Both the position numbers and the translations under genes were made by a program. 64,000 bases of DNA from Gammaproteobacteria bacterium (lineage in GTDB: Bacteria; Pseudomonadota; Gammaproteobacteria; Competibacterales; Competibacteraceae). The stretch spans positions 372,001 to 436,000 of the forward strand of contig JACKNC010000003.1 of assembly GCA_024235095.1 (NCBI GenBank), written 5' to 3'. The notes under the pieces are model-generated. The model had not been told where the DNA came from, did no database searches, and saw only the letters and a list, made by a program, of their open reading frames with translations. This document shows positions 18,001-28,244 of this stretch, piece by piece; within the stretch, counting starts at the first letter, position 1; each line of letters opens with the position of its first letter.

Positions 18001-20120
18001 CTCTCAAGATTCGCTGACGGTCGGATTTGCCGGGCAGGGAACAAACCGATATGTCATGCATGATACGGTGGACGTCCGACTTCCGTTCTCGCTCTTCCTG
18101 ACAGCTCGGGTATTGGCGGAGGAAGGATCAGTCAGTAGTAACAATTTTGGATTCGCAGTTGGCGCACTGACGACGACTCACGCCATCGAAGCGGGTTTTG
18201 GTACGACGGGAATCCAAGACATTTCTAACGTAGCAATCGCCAGTGGCGTAGATAACACCACATTTCACAGCTTCCGGCTTGACGGGGCAATGGGCATAGG
18301 GTATCGATTCTTCACGGATGACAATCTCGTAGCGTCCGGCCCCACTGTAGCAACGGGTAACGATCAGGGGCGTGCGCATCTCCTACTGGGCGACAATACT
18401 GGTGGTACCAACGCCCGCGCCGAAGTCACCGCCTTCTCCTTCACCCAACCCCGCGTGGTCGGCCAGAACCCACCCGCCGGCACCCTGACGCAGAATCAAA
18501 CCGCCGTCGATCTCACGATTGTTGACGGCCCGGCCACTGAAACCGTACCGAATCTCACTGGCCTCACCCAAACCCAGGCCAGCGCCGCGATCCTCGCCGC
18601 CCACCTGACAGTGGGTGTAACCCGTTCCGCGCCCAGCGTCACGGTTCCTGCTGATCAGGTGAGCGACCAATCGCCACTGCCGAACATTCACGTCCCGAAG
18701 AACACGCCGGTCAATCTCGTATTGTCCACCGGGCCACCGGCCTCGACGAATCACGCTCCGACCATTACCTCAACGCAAGTAACCACCGCAACCGTCGGCC
18801 AGCCCTACGCCTATGACGTGGATGCGACTGACCCCGATACGGGCGACACCCTGACCTTCTCGCTCCCGACTGCGCCGGCGGGGATGACCATCGACCCCGC
18901 AAGCGGCCTGATCGAATGGACGCCCACCACGGCCCAAATCGGCAATCAAGCGGTGACCGTGCGCGTGACCGATTCAGGCGGTCTGTCCGATGAGCAACCC
19001 TTCACCGTTACCGTATCCGCAGCAGACAATCAAGCGCCCGGCTTCACCTCCACGCCGATCACCACGGCCACGGTCGGTCAGCCTTACACTTACGACGTAG
19101 ACGCCACCGACCCTGACGGGGATCCGCTCACCTACGCGCTCACCACCGCCCCAGCCGGGATGACGATCAACCCCACCACCGGCGCGATCCAGTGGACGCC
19201 GGCCACCGCGCAAACGGGTAATCAGGCGGTTGCAGTGCGGGTCGAAGACGGCCAAGGCGGCTTCGCCGTGCAGAACTTCACGATCGCGGTCAGCGACGGC
19301 TCGACCAACGCCGCGCCCGAAATCACCTCCACGCCACCGACCGGGGCCACTGTCGACCAGCTTTACCTGTACGCCGTGCAGGCCACCGACCCTGACGGGG
19401 ATCCGCTGACCTTCGCCCTGACCACCGCCCCCACCGGCATGGTCATCGACCCGACCTCCGGCCTGATCGAATGGACCCCCACCGCCACGCAAACCGGCGA
19501 TCACCCGGTGACGGTGACCGTAACCGATGGTCGCGGCGAGAGCGCCGGCCAATCCTTCATGATCACCGTCCCGGCTGGCGTCGGCACGATTACCGTTCCC
19601 GAGGTCATCGGCGCGACCCCGACCGCAGCGGAAACAACCCTGGTCAACGCCGGTCTGAGCGTCGGCGCGACCGCCGAGGTGGATAACCGCCTCACCCTGG
19701 ACGTCACCGCCCTGCCCAGTACGCAACTCTGGGCCTACGGCGCTTTCGGCAACACCGCACCCGAAACCCAGGTGTTCACCCTCACCGGCGGCGTCCTGCA
19801 ACAGAACACGATGGGTCTGGGCGTCACGCAAGGCATCAACGTCTATCAGCGCGCGGCGGGCGTGCATCCCACCCTGCCGTTCGTGCTGACCGTCACCGCC
19901 CGCGTGCTGCAACAGGAAGGCGACCCGACCGACGCCTTCGGTTTCGCCTTCGGCCTCATCGCGGGCAACGAACAGATCGGCATCGGCCTGCGCACCGACG
20001 GCGTTCTGGACGCCGCCGGGACCGTGTTGTCCCGCGCTATCGACACCACCCAATTCCATACCTACCGCCTCGAAGGCGCATCCGGCAGCGGCTACCGCCT
20101 GTTCGTGGACGGTCTTTTAG
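15059..20120 (+). pseudogene. Giant kelch/Ig-like/PASTA repeat protein, internal fragment
   Basis: Open in one frame for about 1,690 codons between two IS6 copies, lacking both natural ends. Modules in order: putative Ig (He_PIG-like, about 15068-15230), PASTA split by a 200-residue beta-rich domain (15235-15975), PASTA (to 16150), He_PIG (16193-16470), six kelch-like repeats with NRLIVFGG motifs (16490-17560), He_PIG, split PASTA (17798-18530), PASTA, three He_PIG units (18754-19570) and a third split PASTA cut at 20120. The upstream part is 20928-21948, inverted. It was probably an extracellular adhesin or structural protein. The frame beyond 20120 runs into IS sequence and is not native. 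Confidence 0.8.
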
Positions 20121-20927
20121 GGTTCTGTTGCGTTAATTTTTTTCGAGCACGATTGGGTAACCCTTGCAGGTTATTAGGCAGCCAGTGAATAAAATTGTCC
20201 TGCGGCGGAGAGATTCGTCCCTTCGGCCATGATCATTTGGCCCTTCTTGATCATGTGCAGGAGTTCGATGCCCCGCAGGGTGGTCCGAGCAGAATGAAAG
20301 CCTTTGAACCCCAGCATGGGGCGGACGATCCGTTTAACGGCGCGATGATCTTGTTCCACTAAATTATTTAAGTACTTGTTTTGGCGAATCTCAATGGCGG
20401 CGCCCGTCTCCTCCTGGAGTGCATCCAGGGCAGCGGTGTTAGCGCCACTCTTATCGATCGTGACTTTGTCCGGAAGACCGTGCTGCCGTATCGCCTTTTT
20501 GAGAAAGCGCAGGGCGGCTTTCTTATCGCGATGCGCCGTGAACAGGAAGTCGATCGTCTGGCCGTCTCGATCAACCGCGCGGTAGAGGTACTTCCACTGG
20601 CCTTTGACCTTAATGTAGGTCTCATCCATCCGCCAACTTGTGCCCACCGGGCGCTTTTGTCCTTTGCGGAAAGCCGCTTCCAACTGCGGCGTAAACTTCT
20701 GGACCCAGCGGTAGACGCTGGAATGATCCACGTCGACACCCCGCTCCGCCAGCATCTCTTCCAGGTTCCGATAGCTCAACGGATAGGCGAGGTACCAACG
20801 GACACTCGTTAGGATGATGTCTCGTTCAAAGCGGTGGCCTCTAAAATCGATCATGCGGGTTCTCAAGTCAGGACAGGGGCCGTGTAGCTTACCGAAATCC
20901 GACCCTATCAGCTAACGCAACAGAACC
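20121..20927 (-). mobile_element. IS6-family element, copy 2
   Basis: 807 bp, opposite orientation to copy 1 and encoding an identical protein. Its outer right flank TAGGTCAG (20928-20935) is the inverted partner of the 8-bp CTGACCTA beside copy 1. That is the signature of a replicative inversion. Confidence 0.9.
20174..20854 (-). CDS. IS6-family transposase (copy 2)
   Basis: Identical 226-residue protein to copy 1, on the minus strand from ATG at 20854. The DDE motifs SWRMDETYIKVKG, TIDKSGANTA and VEQDHRAVKR are intact, so it should be active. Perfect identity of the three copies implies very recent multiplication. Confidence 0.92.
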   Translation of the reverse strand: MIDFRGHRFERDIILTSVRWYLAYPLSYRNLEEMLAERGVDVDHSSVYRWVQKFTPQLEAAFRKGQKRPVGTSWRMDETYIKVKGQWKYLYRAVDRDGQTIDFLFTAHRDKKAALRFLKKAIRQHGLPDKVTIDKSGANTAALDALQEETGAAIEIRQNKYLNNLVEQDHRAVKRIVRPMLGFKGFHSARTTLRGIELLHMIKKGQMIMAEGTNLSAAGQFYSLAA

Positions 20928-21948
20928 TAGGTCAGCGTATCGCCCGCATCCGGGTCGCTGGCGGTGGTTTGGAAGGTGCAGGGTTGTCCAGCCGTGCAGA
21001 GGCCGGAGGCGTTGGAAAGCACCCAAAGATCGTTGAAGATTGTGCTGCTGGTGGTGGAGCCGTTTGCAAAAGCATCATACTCACCGAATCCCATCATGAA
21101 CCGGTTAGTCCGGGGATTGTAGGCGGCGATATGGCTGCGACGGCCAAGGGGCATCGGTCCGGTTGGCTTCAGTTGAATCCATGTCGGTGTTCCGCTCAAC
21201 CCATGCGCGCCGGTCAGCACCCAACTGTCGTTATAGGTGACGTGTTCGCTGAACTGATTCAGCCCGCCAAAGACGATCAGGCGATTGCTATTTGGATCGT
21301 ATGAAAGTGGCAAGCTATGCCGACTTGACGGCAAAGCACTCGGCGGCGTGAGCAGTTGCCATTCGGGCGCACCGCCGAGACCATTGGCATTCGTCAGCAC
21401 CCAGGTATCGTTGTATTCGGTATTGCCGGCCCCACGATAACCGCCAAAAATGATCAGGCGGTTGTTGATCGGATCATAGGCGATGTTCTGCAACTCGGAA
21501 CGCGGTGGTGGCAGGGTTCCGCCAGGTGTCAGGTCAAGCCACTGCGGCGTCCCGATGCCATTAGCGTCTATCAGCACGCGAACCGTGTTCAGATCCGAGT
21601 AGGGTCCGACGGCGGTTAATCCACCGAAAACCATCATCCGATTCGAGATCGGATCATAGGCTGCTCCTGCTCCTTGAGTCGCTGCGGTGGACGGTAATTG
21701 GATCCACGTCGGCGTACCTCCCAATCCGTTGGCGTTGGTGAGAACCCAAGCGTCCCCCAGCATCGTTCCGCAGTTGCCGGTACATCCGCCGTGGATGATC
21801 AAGCGGTTGGCTGTCGGATCATAAACCCCAACGGCAGCATGACGCGCTGCTGGCGGACCGCCGGTCGGGGTCAGTTGCGTCCAGCTCGGCGTTCCATTCG
21901 CGCCCGAAGCATTGATCAGTACCCAAACCTCATTAGACTTCGCACCGT
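20928..21948 (-). pseudogene. Kelch-repeat part of the giant gene, inverted away
   Basis: The minus strand is open through the whole interval between two IS6 copies. It encodes kelch-type repeats (YDPTANRLIIHGG, YDPINNRLIIFGG, YDPNSNRLIVFGG, NEVWVLINASG) and ends SDPDAGDTLT. Joining this end at the shared 8 bp to 15067 restores DPDAGDTLTYALDTAPAGM in frame, exactly as in the internal copy near 17610. It is therefore the upstream part of the fragment at 15059-20120. The N-terminus is removed by IS6 copy 3. Confidence 0.85.
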
Positions 21949-22755
21949 GGTTCTGTTGCGTTAATTTTTTTCGAGCACGATTGGGTAACCCTTGCAGGTT
22001 ATTAGGCAGCCAGTGAATAAAATTGTCCTGCGGCGGAGAGATTCGTCCCTTCGGCCATGATCATTTGGCCCTTCTTGATCATGTGCAGGAGTTCGATGCC
22101 CCGCAGGGTGGTCCGAGCAGAATGAAAGCCTTTGAACCCCAGCATGGGGCGGACGATCCGTTTAACGGCGCGATGATCTTGTTCCACTAAATTATTTAAG
22201 TACTTGTTTTGGCGAATCTCAATGGCGGCGCCCGTCTCCTCCTGGAGTGCATCCAGGGCAGCGGTGTTAGCGCCACTCTTATCGATCGTGACTTTGTCCG
22301 GAAGACCGTGCTGCCGTATCGCCTTTTTGAGAAAGCGCAGGGCGGCTTTCTTATCGCGATGCGCCGTGAACAGGAAGTCGATCGTCTGGCCGTCTCGATC
22401 AACCGCGCGGTAGAGGTACTTCCACTGGCCTTTGACCTTAATGTAGGTCTCATCCATCCGCCAACTTGTGCCCACCGGGCGCTTTTGTCCTTTGCGGAAA
22501 GCCGCTTCCAACTGCGGCGTAAACTTCTGGACCCAGCGGTAGACGCTGGAATGATCCACGTCGACACCCCGCTCCGCCAGCATCTCTTCCAGGTTCCGAT
22601 AGCTCAACGGATAGGCGAGGTACCAACGGACACTCGTTAGGATGATGTCTCGTTCAAAGCGGTGGCCTCTAAAATCGATCATGCGGGTTCTCAAGTCAGG
22701 ACAGGGGCCGTGTAGCTTACCGAAATCCGACCCTATCAGCTAACGCAACAGAACC
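21949..22755 (-). mobile_element. IS6-family element, copy 3
   Basis: 807 bp, same orientation as copy 2. The flanking octamers (CGCACCGT and CAGCCTGA) do not match each other or the flanks of the other copies. It marks the junction between the kelch gene fragment and the RHS fragment, so a deletion or cointegrate step is likely there. Confidence 0.9.
22002..22682 (-). CDS. IS6-family transposase (copy 3)
   Basis: Third identical 226-residue copy (ATG at 22682), with HTH and DDE motifs as in copy 1 and no defect seen. Two directly repeated copies (2 and 3) flank the 1.0-kb kelch fragment, so that fragment could be lost by recombination between them. Confidence 0.92.
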   Translation of the reverse strand: MIDFRGHRFERDIILTSVRWYLAYPLSYRNLEEMLAERGVDVDHSSVYRWVQKFTPQLEAAFRKGQKRPVGTSWRMDETYIKVKGQWKYLYRAVDRDGQTIDFLFTAHRDKKAALRFLKKAIRQHGLPDKVTIDKSGANTAALDALQEETGAAIEIRQNKYLNNLVEQDHRAVKRIVRPMLGFKGFHSARTTLRGIELLHMIKKGQMIMAEGTNLSAAGQFYSLAA

Positions 22756-22756
22756 C

Positions 22757-25700
22757 AGCCTGACGCTGCCCGACGGCCATGTCGAAGAATTCGATCTCAC
22801 GCCGTCGCCCAGTAGCAGTCCGTTCAACCCCATCGGCGCAGTCAGTCTGGTCTACACCCCCCGTCCCGGCACTTTGGGCAGTCTGGCCCCGGCCGTGACC
22901 GGCAGCTTCGCGCCCAGCGCCGACACCGGCGCGGTGCAACTGATCGATACCAACGTGACCGTCCTCGACCCGCGCGCCTACCGCTACACCACGCCGGAGG
23001 GCAACGTCTACCTGATCGACAAGATCGCCGGTGTCCAGCAGGTGCAATGCGCCAGTGGCCCCACTCTGACCGTCACCCCCAACGGCATCGCTCATTCCGA
23101 CGGCAAAGGGGTGACCTTCACCCGCGACGCCGAGGGGCGGATTACCGCGCTGACCGACCCGGCAGGGCACGTCCAGCAGTACGCCTATGACAGTCACGGC
23201 GATCTGGCCAGCCATACCGACGCCGAAGCTCAGGTCACCGCCCTGAAGTACGACTACCGCCACCACCTGCTGGAAGTCCTCGACCCGCGCGGGGTGCGCG
23301 CCGTGCGCAACGAGTACGACGCCGACGGACGGCTGGTCAGCACCACCGATCCGCTCGGTCAGGCCGTAACCTTCAACCATAATCTGGTCGCACGCACCGA
23401 AACCGTCACCGACCGGCTGGGCCACGCCACCGTCTATGAATATGACGATCGGGGCAACGTGCTGCGCCAGACTGACCCGCTGGGCGGCGTCACGACTCGC
23501 ACTTACGACGCCTTCGGCAACGAGCTGACCCGCACCGATCCGCTCGGACGCACCACCACGCTGACCTACGACAGCCGACGCAACCCGTTGACCGAAACCG
23601 ACCCGCTCGGCCACGTCACCGCCTACAGCTATACCGCGCTGAACGCGGTGCGCACGGTCACCGATCCATTGGGCCGGGTGACCACGAATACCTATGACGC
23701 CAACGGCAATCTGACCGCGACCACCGACCCGGCCAGCCAGACCACGAGCTACGCCTACGATGCGCGCGGCCTGCAAACCCAGAAGACCGATCCGCTGGGC
23801 CAGGTGAGCCACTACGCCTACAACAGCGTCGGTAATCTAATTCAGGAAACGGACCCGCTCGGCCATGTCACCACCTACACCTACGACGCCAACGGCAATC
23901 GCCTGAGCGAGACCCGGAGCCGCACCGTGGGTAACATCACGGAAACCGTGGTGACCCGCTTCGAGTACGATGGCAGCAACCGGCTGGTGCAGACCATCTA
24001 CCCGGACGGTTCCACCACCCGCACCGAATACAACGCCCTCGGCAAGCAAGCGCGTACCGTCGACGCGCTGGGGCGCGCCACGAGCTATGCGTACGATGAC
24101 GCCGGGCGGATGACCCGCACCGTCTATCCGGACGGCGCAAGCGAAACCTCGACCTACGACGCCGAAGGGCGGCGCATCGCCGGCATCGACCGGGCCGGAC
24201 GTAGCACTACCTACGGCTACGACGCCCTGGGGCGGTTGATCGCCACCACGTTCCCGGACGGTACGCAAACGACCACCGCGTATGACGCCGCCGGACAAGT
24301 CACCGCCAGCACCGATGCGCAGGGCCATACCACGGCGTATCAGTACGACGCCGCCGGACGGCGTATTCAGGTGACCGATGCGTTGAGTCATGCGACCACC
24401 TTCAGCTACGACGCCGCCGGCAATCAAACCGCCGTCACCGACGCCAACAGTCACACCCTGAGCTTCAGCTACGACGCCAACAACCGGCGCACGCGCACCA
24501 CCTATCCGGACGGCACTACCGACCAGGTGAACTATGACGCCTTGGGCCACCAGGTCAGCAAGACCGATCAGGCCGGCCAGACCACCCAGTACGGCTATGA
24601 TGCGCTGGGGCGGCTGATCAGCGTCACCGACGCCCTCGGCCAAGTGACGAGCTACGGTTACGACGAACCGGGGAATCAAATCCGTCAAACTGACGCCAAC
24701 GGCCACACGACGACCTTCAGTTACGACGCGATGGGGCGGCGCGTGAGCCGCACCTTGCCGCTCGGCATGACCGAGACCCTGACCTACGACGTCGCTGGCA
24801 ATCTCACCGGCAAGACCGACTTCAACGGTAAAACCACCACGTTCAGCTACGACACCCTCAACCGGCTGATCGAGAAGCAGCCCGACCCGACGGTCGGCGA
24901 ACCGACGGTTCGTTTCACCTACACCACCAGCGGCCAGCGCGCCCGTATGGAAGACGCCAGCGGCGTCACCACCTACACCTACGACAATCGCGACCGCTTA
25001 ACGCAGAAGGCGACGCCGCAAGGCGCGCTCAATTATGCCTATGACGCTGCTGGCAACCTGCGGTCGATCCAGTCCGATCACGCGGGCGGCGCGGCCATGA
25101 CCTACGCCTACGACACGCTGAATCGGCTGGAAAGCGTCACCGACGCGAACGGCCCAACGACTTACGCTTACGACGCCGTGGGCAATCTCCAAAGCTACGC
25201 CTATCCCAACGGCGTGGCGCATCGCTACACCTACAACCCGCTGAACCGCCTGACCGATCTCACCGTCGCTCACGGTACGGCGACCCTCGCGAGTTACGCC
25301 TACACCCTCGGCCCCACGGGCAATCGTCTGTCCGTCACCGAACACTCCGGGCGAACCGCCAACTACAGTTACGACGCGCTCTATCGCCTGACCGGCGAAA
25401 CCGTCAGCGGCGATCCGGGCGGGGTCAACGGCCACATCGGCTACGTTTACGACCCAGTCGGCAACCGACTGACCCGCAGCTCCACGGTCGCGCCGATCTC
25501 CGCGCAGACCTTCAACTACGACGCCAACGACCGCATCATCACCGAGAGCTATGACGACAACGGCAACACGTTGCACACCGACGGGCGCACCTTCGGTTAT
25601 GACTCCGATAATCGCCTGACCACTGCCGACGGCGGAGTGAGTTTCGTCTACGACGGCGACGGCAACCGAGTCGCGCGGACCGCGGGCGGCGTCACCACCC

Positions 25701-26737
25701 AATTCCTGGTGGATACCCTGAACCCCACCGGCTACAGCCAGGTGTTGGAAGAGATCGAGAACGGCAACGTGGTGCGCAAGTACACCTACGGCCTCGACTT
25801 GGTCAGTCAGGAGCAGTCAGGTGGAGTGAGCTACTACGGCTACGACGGCCACGGCAGCGTCCGGCTGCTCGCCGACGCAGCGGGGAATGTGACCGATACC
25901 TATGCGTATGAGGCGTTTGGGAGTCTGACCGGGCAGATAGGGACGACGGGGAATGTGTATTTGTATGGGGGGGAGCAACGGGACAATGCTATAGGTCTCG
26001 ATTATTACAGATCGCGGTACTACGCTGAGCAGTTAGGTCGATTTGTTGGCGCGGATCCATATATGGGTGAGTTAGATGATCCTATGACGCTGCATCAATA
26101 CATATACAGTCGAATAAATCCAATTGATCTTGTTGATCCAAGTGGCTGGAGATTTAGTCCGGATTTTGGTCGCCAAGTTGAAAAAATTGTTCAGGATCAA
26201 TATCGAGAAACTCACCGTCACGATCGAGTCTCCTTCGGGACATGGGCCAGGATCGGGAACGTGCTTGAGTATTTAAAACCGGATATCTTGAACAAGACAA
26301 GAAGGAAGTTCCTTGAGGTAAAGCCGCTGTCTTCTAGTGGGATATCGGCGGGATTGTCTCAAATGAATTTGTACTGCGCTGTGCTGTGTCCATTCTCTTA
26401 CTCTCCTGACGTTACCTGGATAGTGCCACGGCCGGTTCAAAGGGTGGATTTCTCGACCGTGGTCATATTCAATATGGGAGGCTTGGTCTTTTATACAGAT
26501 CAGTTCAATCAGACGGAAGTTGAACAATACGCCCATAGACCGGTTCAAGATTTGCGAGAAATCCTCAAACAAACAGGAGCTAAAACCGTCAGTAAAGTCA
26601 ACGACTTCGATGCCGTCAATCGACTTAGAGGCGTCCTTGGACGAGAGATGTCACTTTGGAATTTGTTCTTGGCTGCACTCCCAAGCATGATTGTAACGGA
26701 AATTCTTCTCACAACTTTCGGTGGAATCTACAGGTAG
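22757..26737 (+). pseudogene. RHS/YD-repeat protein, N-terminus lost, nuclease-like C-terminal tip
   Basis: The frame is open from the IS6 junction to a stop at 26737, about 1,326 codons. It starts mid-protein (LTLPDGHVEEFDLTP). Dozens of YD repeats (YDANGN, YDALGR and similar) form the RHS shell, closing with the RHS core-associated motif GLDYYRSRYYAEQLGRF and NPIDLVDPSG. A variable tip of about 196 residues follows. The tip has PDILN followed by FLEVKPLSS, which fits a PD-(D/E)XK nuclease core, as in polymorphic toxins. Base composition becomes AT-richer from about 25.97 kb, as expected for an exchanged tip. The missing N-terminus means delivery is probably lost. No clear immunity gene follows. 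Confidence 0.82.
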
Positions 26738-26871
26738 CCACCACGGTACGGCGGATTAGCACGGTAGGGCGGGTTAGCGCAGCGTAACCCGCCGATTCTG
26801 TGGAACTTCCCCCAAAGGCGGGTTACGGGCTGACCTACCCGACCCTACGCCAATGGCGTATCATACTGCCC
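26738..26871. repeat. Palindromic intergenic repeats before first RelE gene
   Basis: Contains ACGGTACGGCGGATTAGC and the palindrome GGCGGGTTAGCGCAGCGTAACCCGCC-like unit (stem GGCGGGTTA/TAACCCGCC, loop GCGCAGCG). Related copies lie at about 27270-27300, 27718-27743 and 28147-28171. Such units are probably dispersed repeats of the genome. Confidence 0.7.
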
Positions 26872-27294
26872 ATGGTTATCATCGAAACCCCGCTTTTTAC
26901 CCGAATCATTAGCGACCTGATGAGCGACGATGCTTACCGTGAACTGCAAGACGCCCTCATTCGACAACCTGACAAAGGCGATCTCATTCCGGGCGCGGGC
27001 GGTCTACTCAAAGTTTGCTGGGAACGCGAAGGCCAAGGTCAACGCGGTGGCGTCAGGATGATCTACTACTGGGTGGTCGCCAATGAGCAGTTACGAATGC
27101 TGTACGCCTATGTCAAAAGCCAGCAGGAGAACCTGACGCCCGATCAATTGGCGGTATTGCGGAAGATTGTGGAAAGCACGGTACGGCGGATTAGCACGGT
27201 AGGGCGGGTTACCACGGTACGGCGGATTAGCACGGTAGGGCGGGTTACCACGGTACGGCGGATTAGCACGGTAGGGCGGGTTAGCGCAGCGTAA
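26872..27294 (+). CDS. RelE/ParE-like toxin, copy 1, repeat-extended C-terminus
   Basis: From ATG at 26872 the protein starts MVIIETPLFTRIISDLMSDD. It has a RelE/HigB-like core including LLKVCWEREGQGQRGG and VRMIYYWVVANEQLRML, about 105 residues in all. These are ribosome-dependent mRNases normally paired with an antitoxin. The natural end near KIVES is overrun by three 36-bp repeats that are translated as TVRRISTVGR units. A longer start at 26800 is in frame but would translate repeat DNA. No complete antitoxin is seen. Confidence 0.72.
   Translation: MVIIETPLFTRIISDLMSDDAYRELQDALIRQPDKGDLIPGAGGLLKVCWEREGQGQRGGVRMIYYWVVANEQLRMLYAYVKSQQENLTPDQLAVLRKIVESTVRRISTVGRVTTVRRISTVGRVTTVRRISTVGRVSAA
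27179..27286. repeat. 36-bp tandem repeat, three units
   Basis: Three head-to-tail copies of a unit beginning CACGGTACGGCGGATTAG and ending in GGCGGGTTAC (last unit GGCGGGTTAG). It lies across the 3' end of the first RelE-like gene and reads in frame as an 'arginine-serine-threonine' tail. Confidence 0.85.
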
Positions 27295-27715
27295 CCCGCC
27301 GATTCTGTGGAACTTCCCCCAAAGGCGGGTTACGGGCTGACCTACCCGACCCTACGCCAATGGCGTATCATACTGCCCATGGTTATCATCGAAACCCCGC
27401 TTTTTACCCGAATCATTAGCGACCTGATGAGCGACGATGCTTACCGTGAACTGCAAGACGCCCTCATTCGACAACCTGACAAAGGCGATCTCATTCCGGG
27501 CGCGGGCGGTCTACTCAAAGTTTGCTGGGAACGCGAAGGCCAAGGTCAACGCGGTGGCGTCAGGATGATCTACTACTGGGTGGTCGCCAATGAGCAGTTA
27601 CGAATGCTGTACGCCTATGTCAAAAGCCAGCAGGAGAACCTGACGCCCGATCAATTGGCGGTATTGCGGAAGATTGTGGAAAGCACGGTACGGCGGATTA
27701 GCACGGTAGCACGGT
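27248..27715. repeat. Direct duplication of the RelE module
   Basis: About 470 bp that repeat 26741-27208 at an offset of 507 bp without visible mismatch, covering the palindrome and the whole RelE-like gene. It probably arose by unequal exchange between the flanking 36-bp repeats. Confidence 0.85.
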
Positions 27716-27717
27716 AG
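27379..27717 (+). CDS. RelE/ParE-like toxin, copy 2
   Basis: Exact second copy of the toxin core (MVIIETPLFTRIISDL to LRKIVES), again running into a single repeat unit and ending at 27717. The downstream gene position, where the antitoxin would start, shows a GGAG site and the codons MKKI from 27804. It then runs at once into the IS1595-type tip at 27817, so an antitoxin may have been decapitated here. Two unpaired toxin genes would be toxic if expressed, so silence or damage is likely. Confidence 0.7.
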   Translation: MVIIETPLFTRIISDLMSDDAYRELQDALIRQPDKGDLIPGAGGLLKVCWEREGQGQRGGVRMIYYWVVANEQLRMLYAYVKSQQENLTPDQLAVLRKIVESTVRRISTVAR

Positions 27718-27816
27718 GGCGGGTTAGCGCAGCGTAACCCGCCGAATTCACGATGTTTCCAAAAGGCGGGTTACGGGCTGGCCAATCAATTGGAGAAATG
27801 AAGATGAAAAAGATAA

Positions 27817-28033
27817 GGCTCAATATGGATTCCAGGCTGTTGAAGATGGCTCGCCCTGCCAAGGGACAGGAGCTACACTGAAGAGGTTTTGAACCGCCGC
27901 GCTCCAGGTTTCCCGTCGATGATCAACCTTCAGAATCTACTGGACGATGTCCGGTGTTACGAAACGGTCCGCCAACTGCGCTGGCCCGATGGGGTTCACT
28001 GCCCCCATTGTGGGGCGGCGAACGTGACGAAGC
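27817..28033 (+). mobile_element. IS1595-family element, 5' fragment
   Basis: The first 217 bp of the IS1595-type element (tip GGCTCAATATGGATTCCAG), with the start of the transposase from 27889 (MNRRAPGFPSMINLQNLLDD to CPHCGAANVTK). It is cut at 28033 by repeat DNA. The segment 27716-28033 is repeated at 28144-28461, so the flank and IS end were duplicated together. Confidence 0.8.
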
Positions 28034-28135
28034 CAGGTAGGGTACGCATGGCGTACCTTTTTCGAGGCGCGGACGCTGGCCGGTACGCGATGCGTACCCT
28101 ACGGGGCTCAGCCAGCCACCACGGTACGGCGGATT
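28034..28135. repeat. Palindromic repeat separating two IS1595 copies
   Basis: Contains inverted arms GTAGGGTACGCATGGCGTACC and GGTACGCGATGCGTACCCTAC-like (28040-28060, 28081-28101), followed by ACGGTACGGCGGATTAGC repeats. It is non-coding and looks like another dispersed palindromic repeat family. Confidence 0.7.
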
Positions 28136-28244
28136 AGCCCGGTAGGGCGGGTTAGCGCAGCGTAACCCGCCGAATTCACGATGTTTCCAAAAGGCGGGTT
28201 ACGGGCTGGCCAATCAATTGGAGAAATGAAGATGAAAAAGATAA

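Noticed and set aside
18974..20059. 361-codon minus-strand open frame
   Set aside because: Glycine/valine/arginine-rich shadow of the repetitive Ig/PASTA gene, with no motif. The same holds for minus-strand frames opposite the RHS gene.
14252..22755. Composite transposon formed by IS6 copies 1-3
   Set aside because: No matching 8-bp direct repeats bracket the outer ends (CTGCTGGG and CAGCCTGA). The inverted octamer supports inversion instead.
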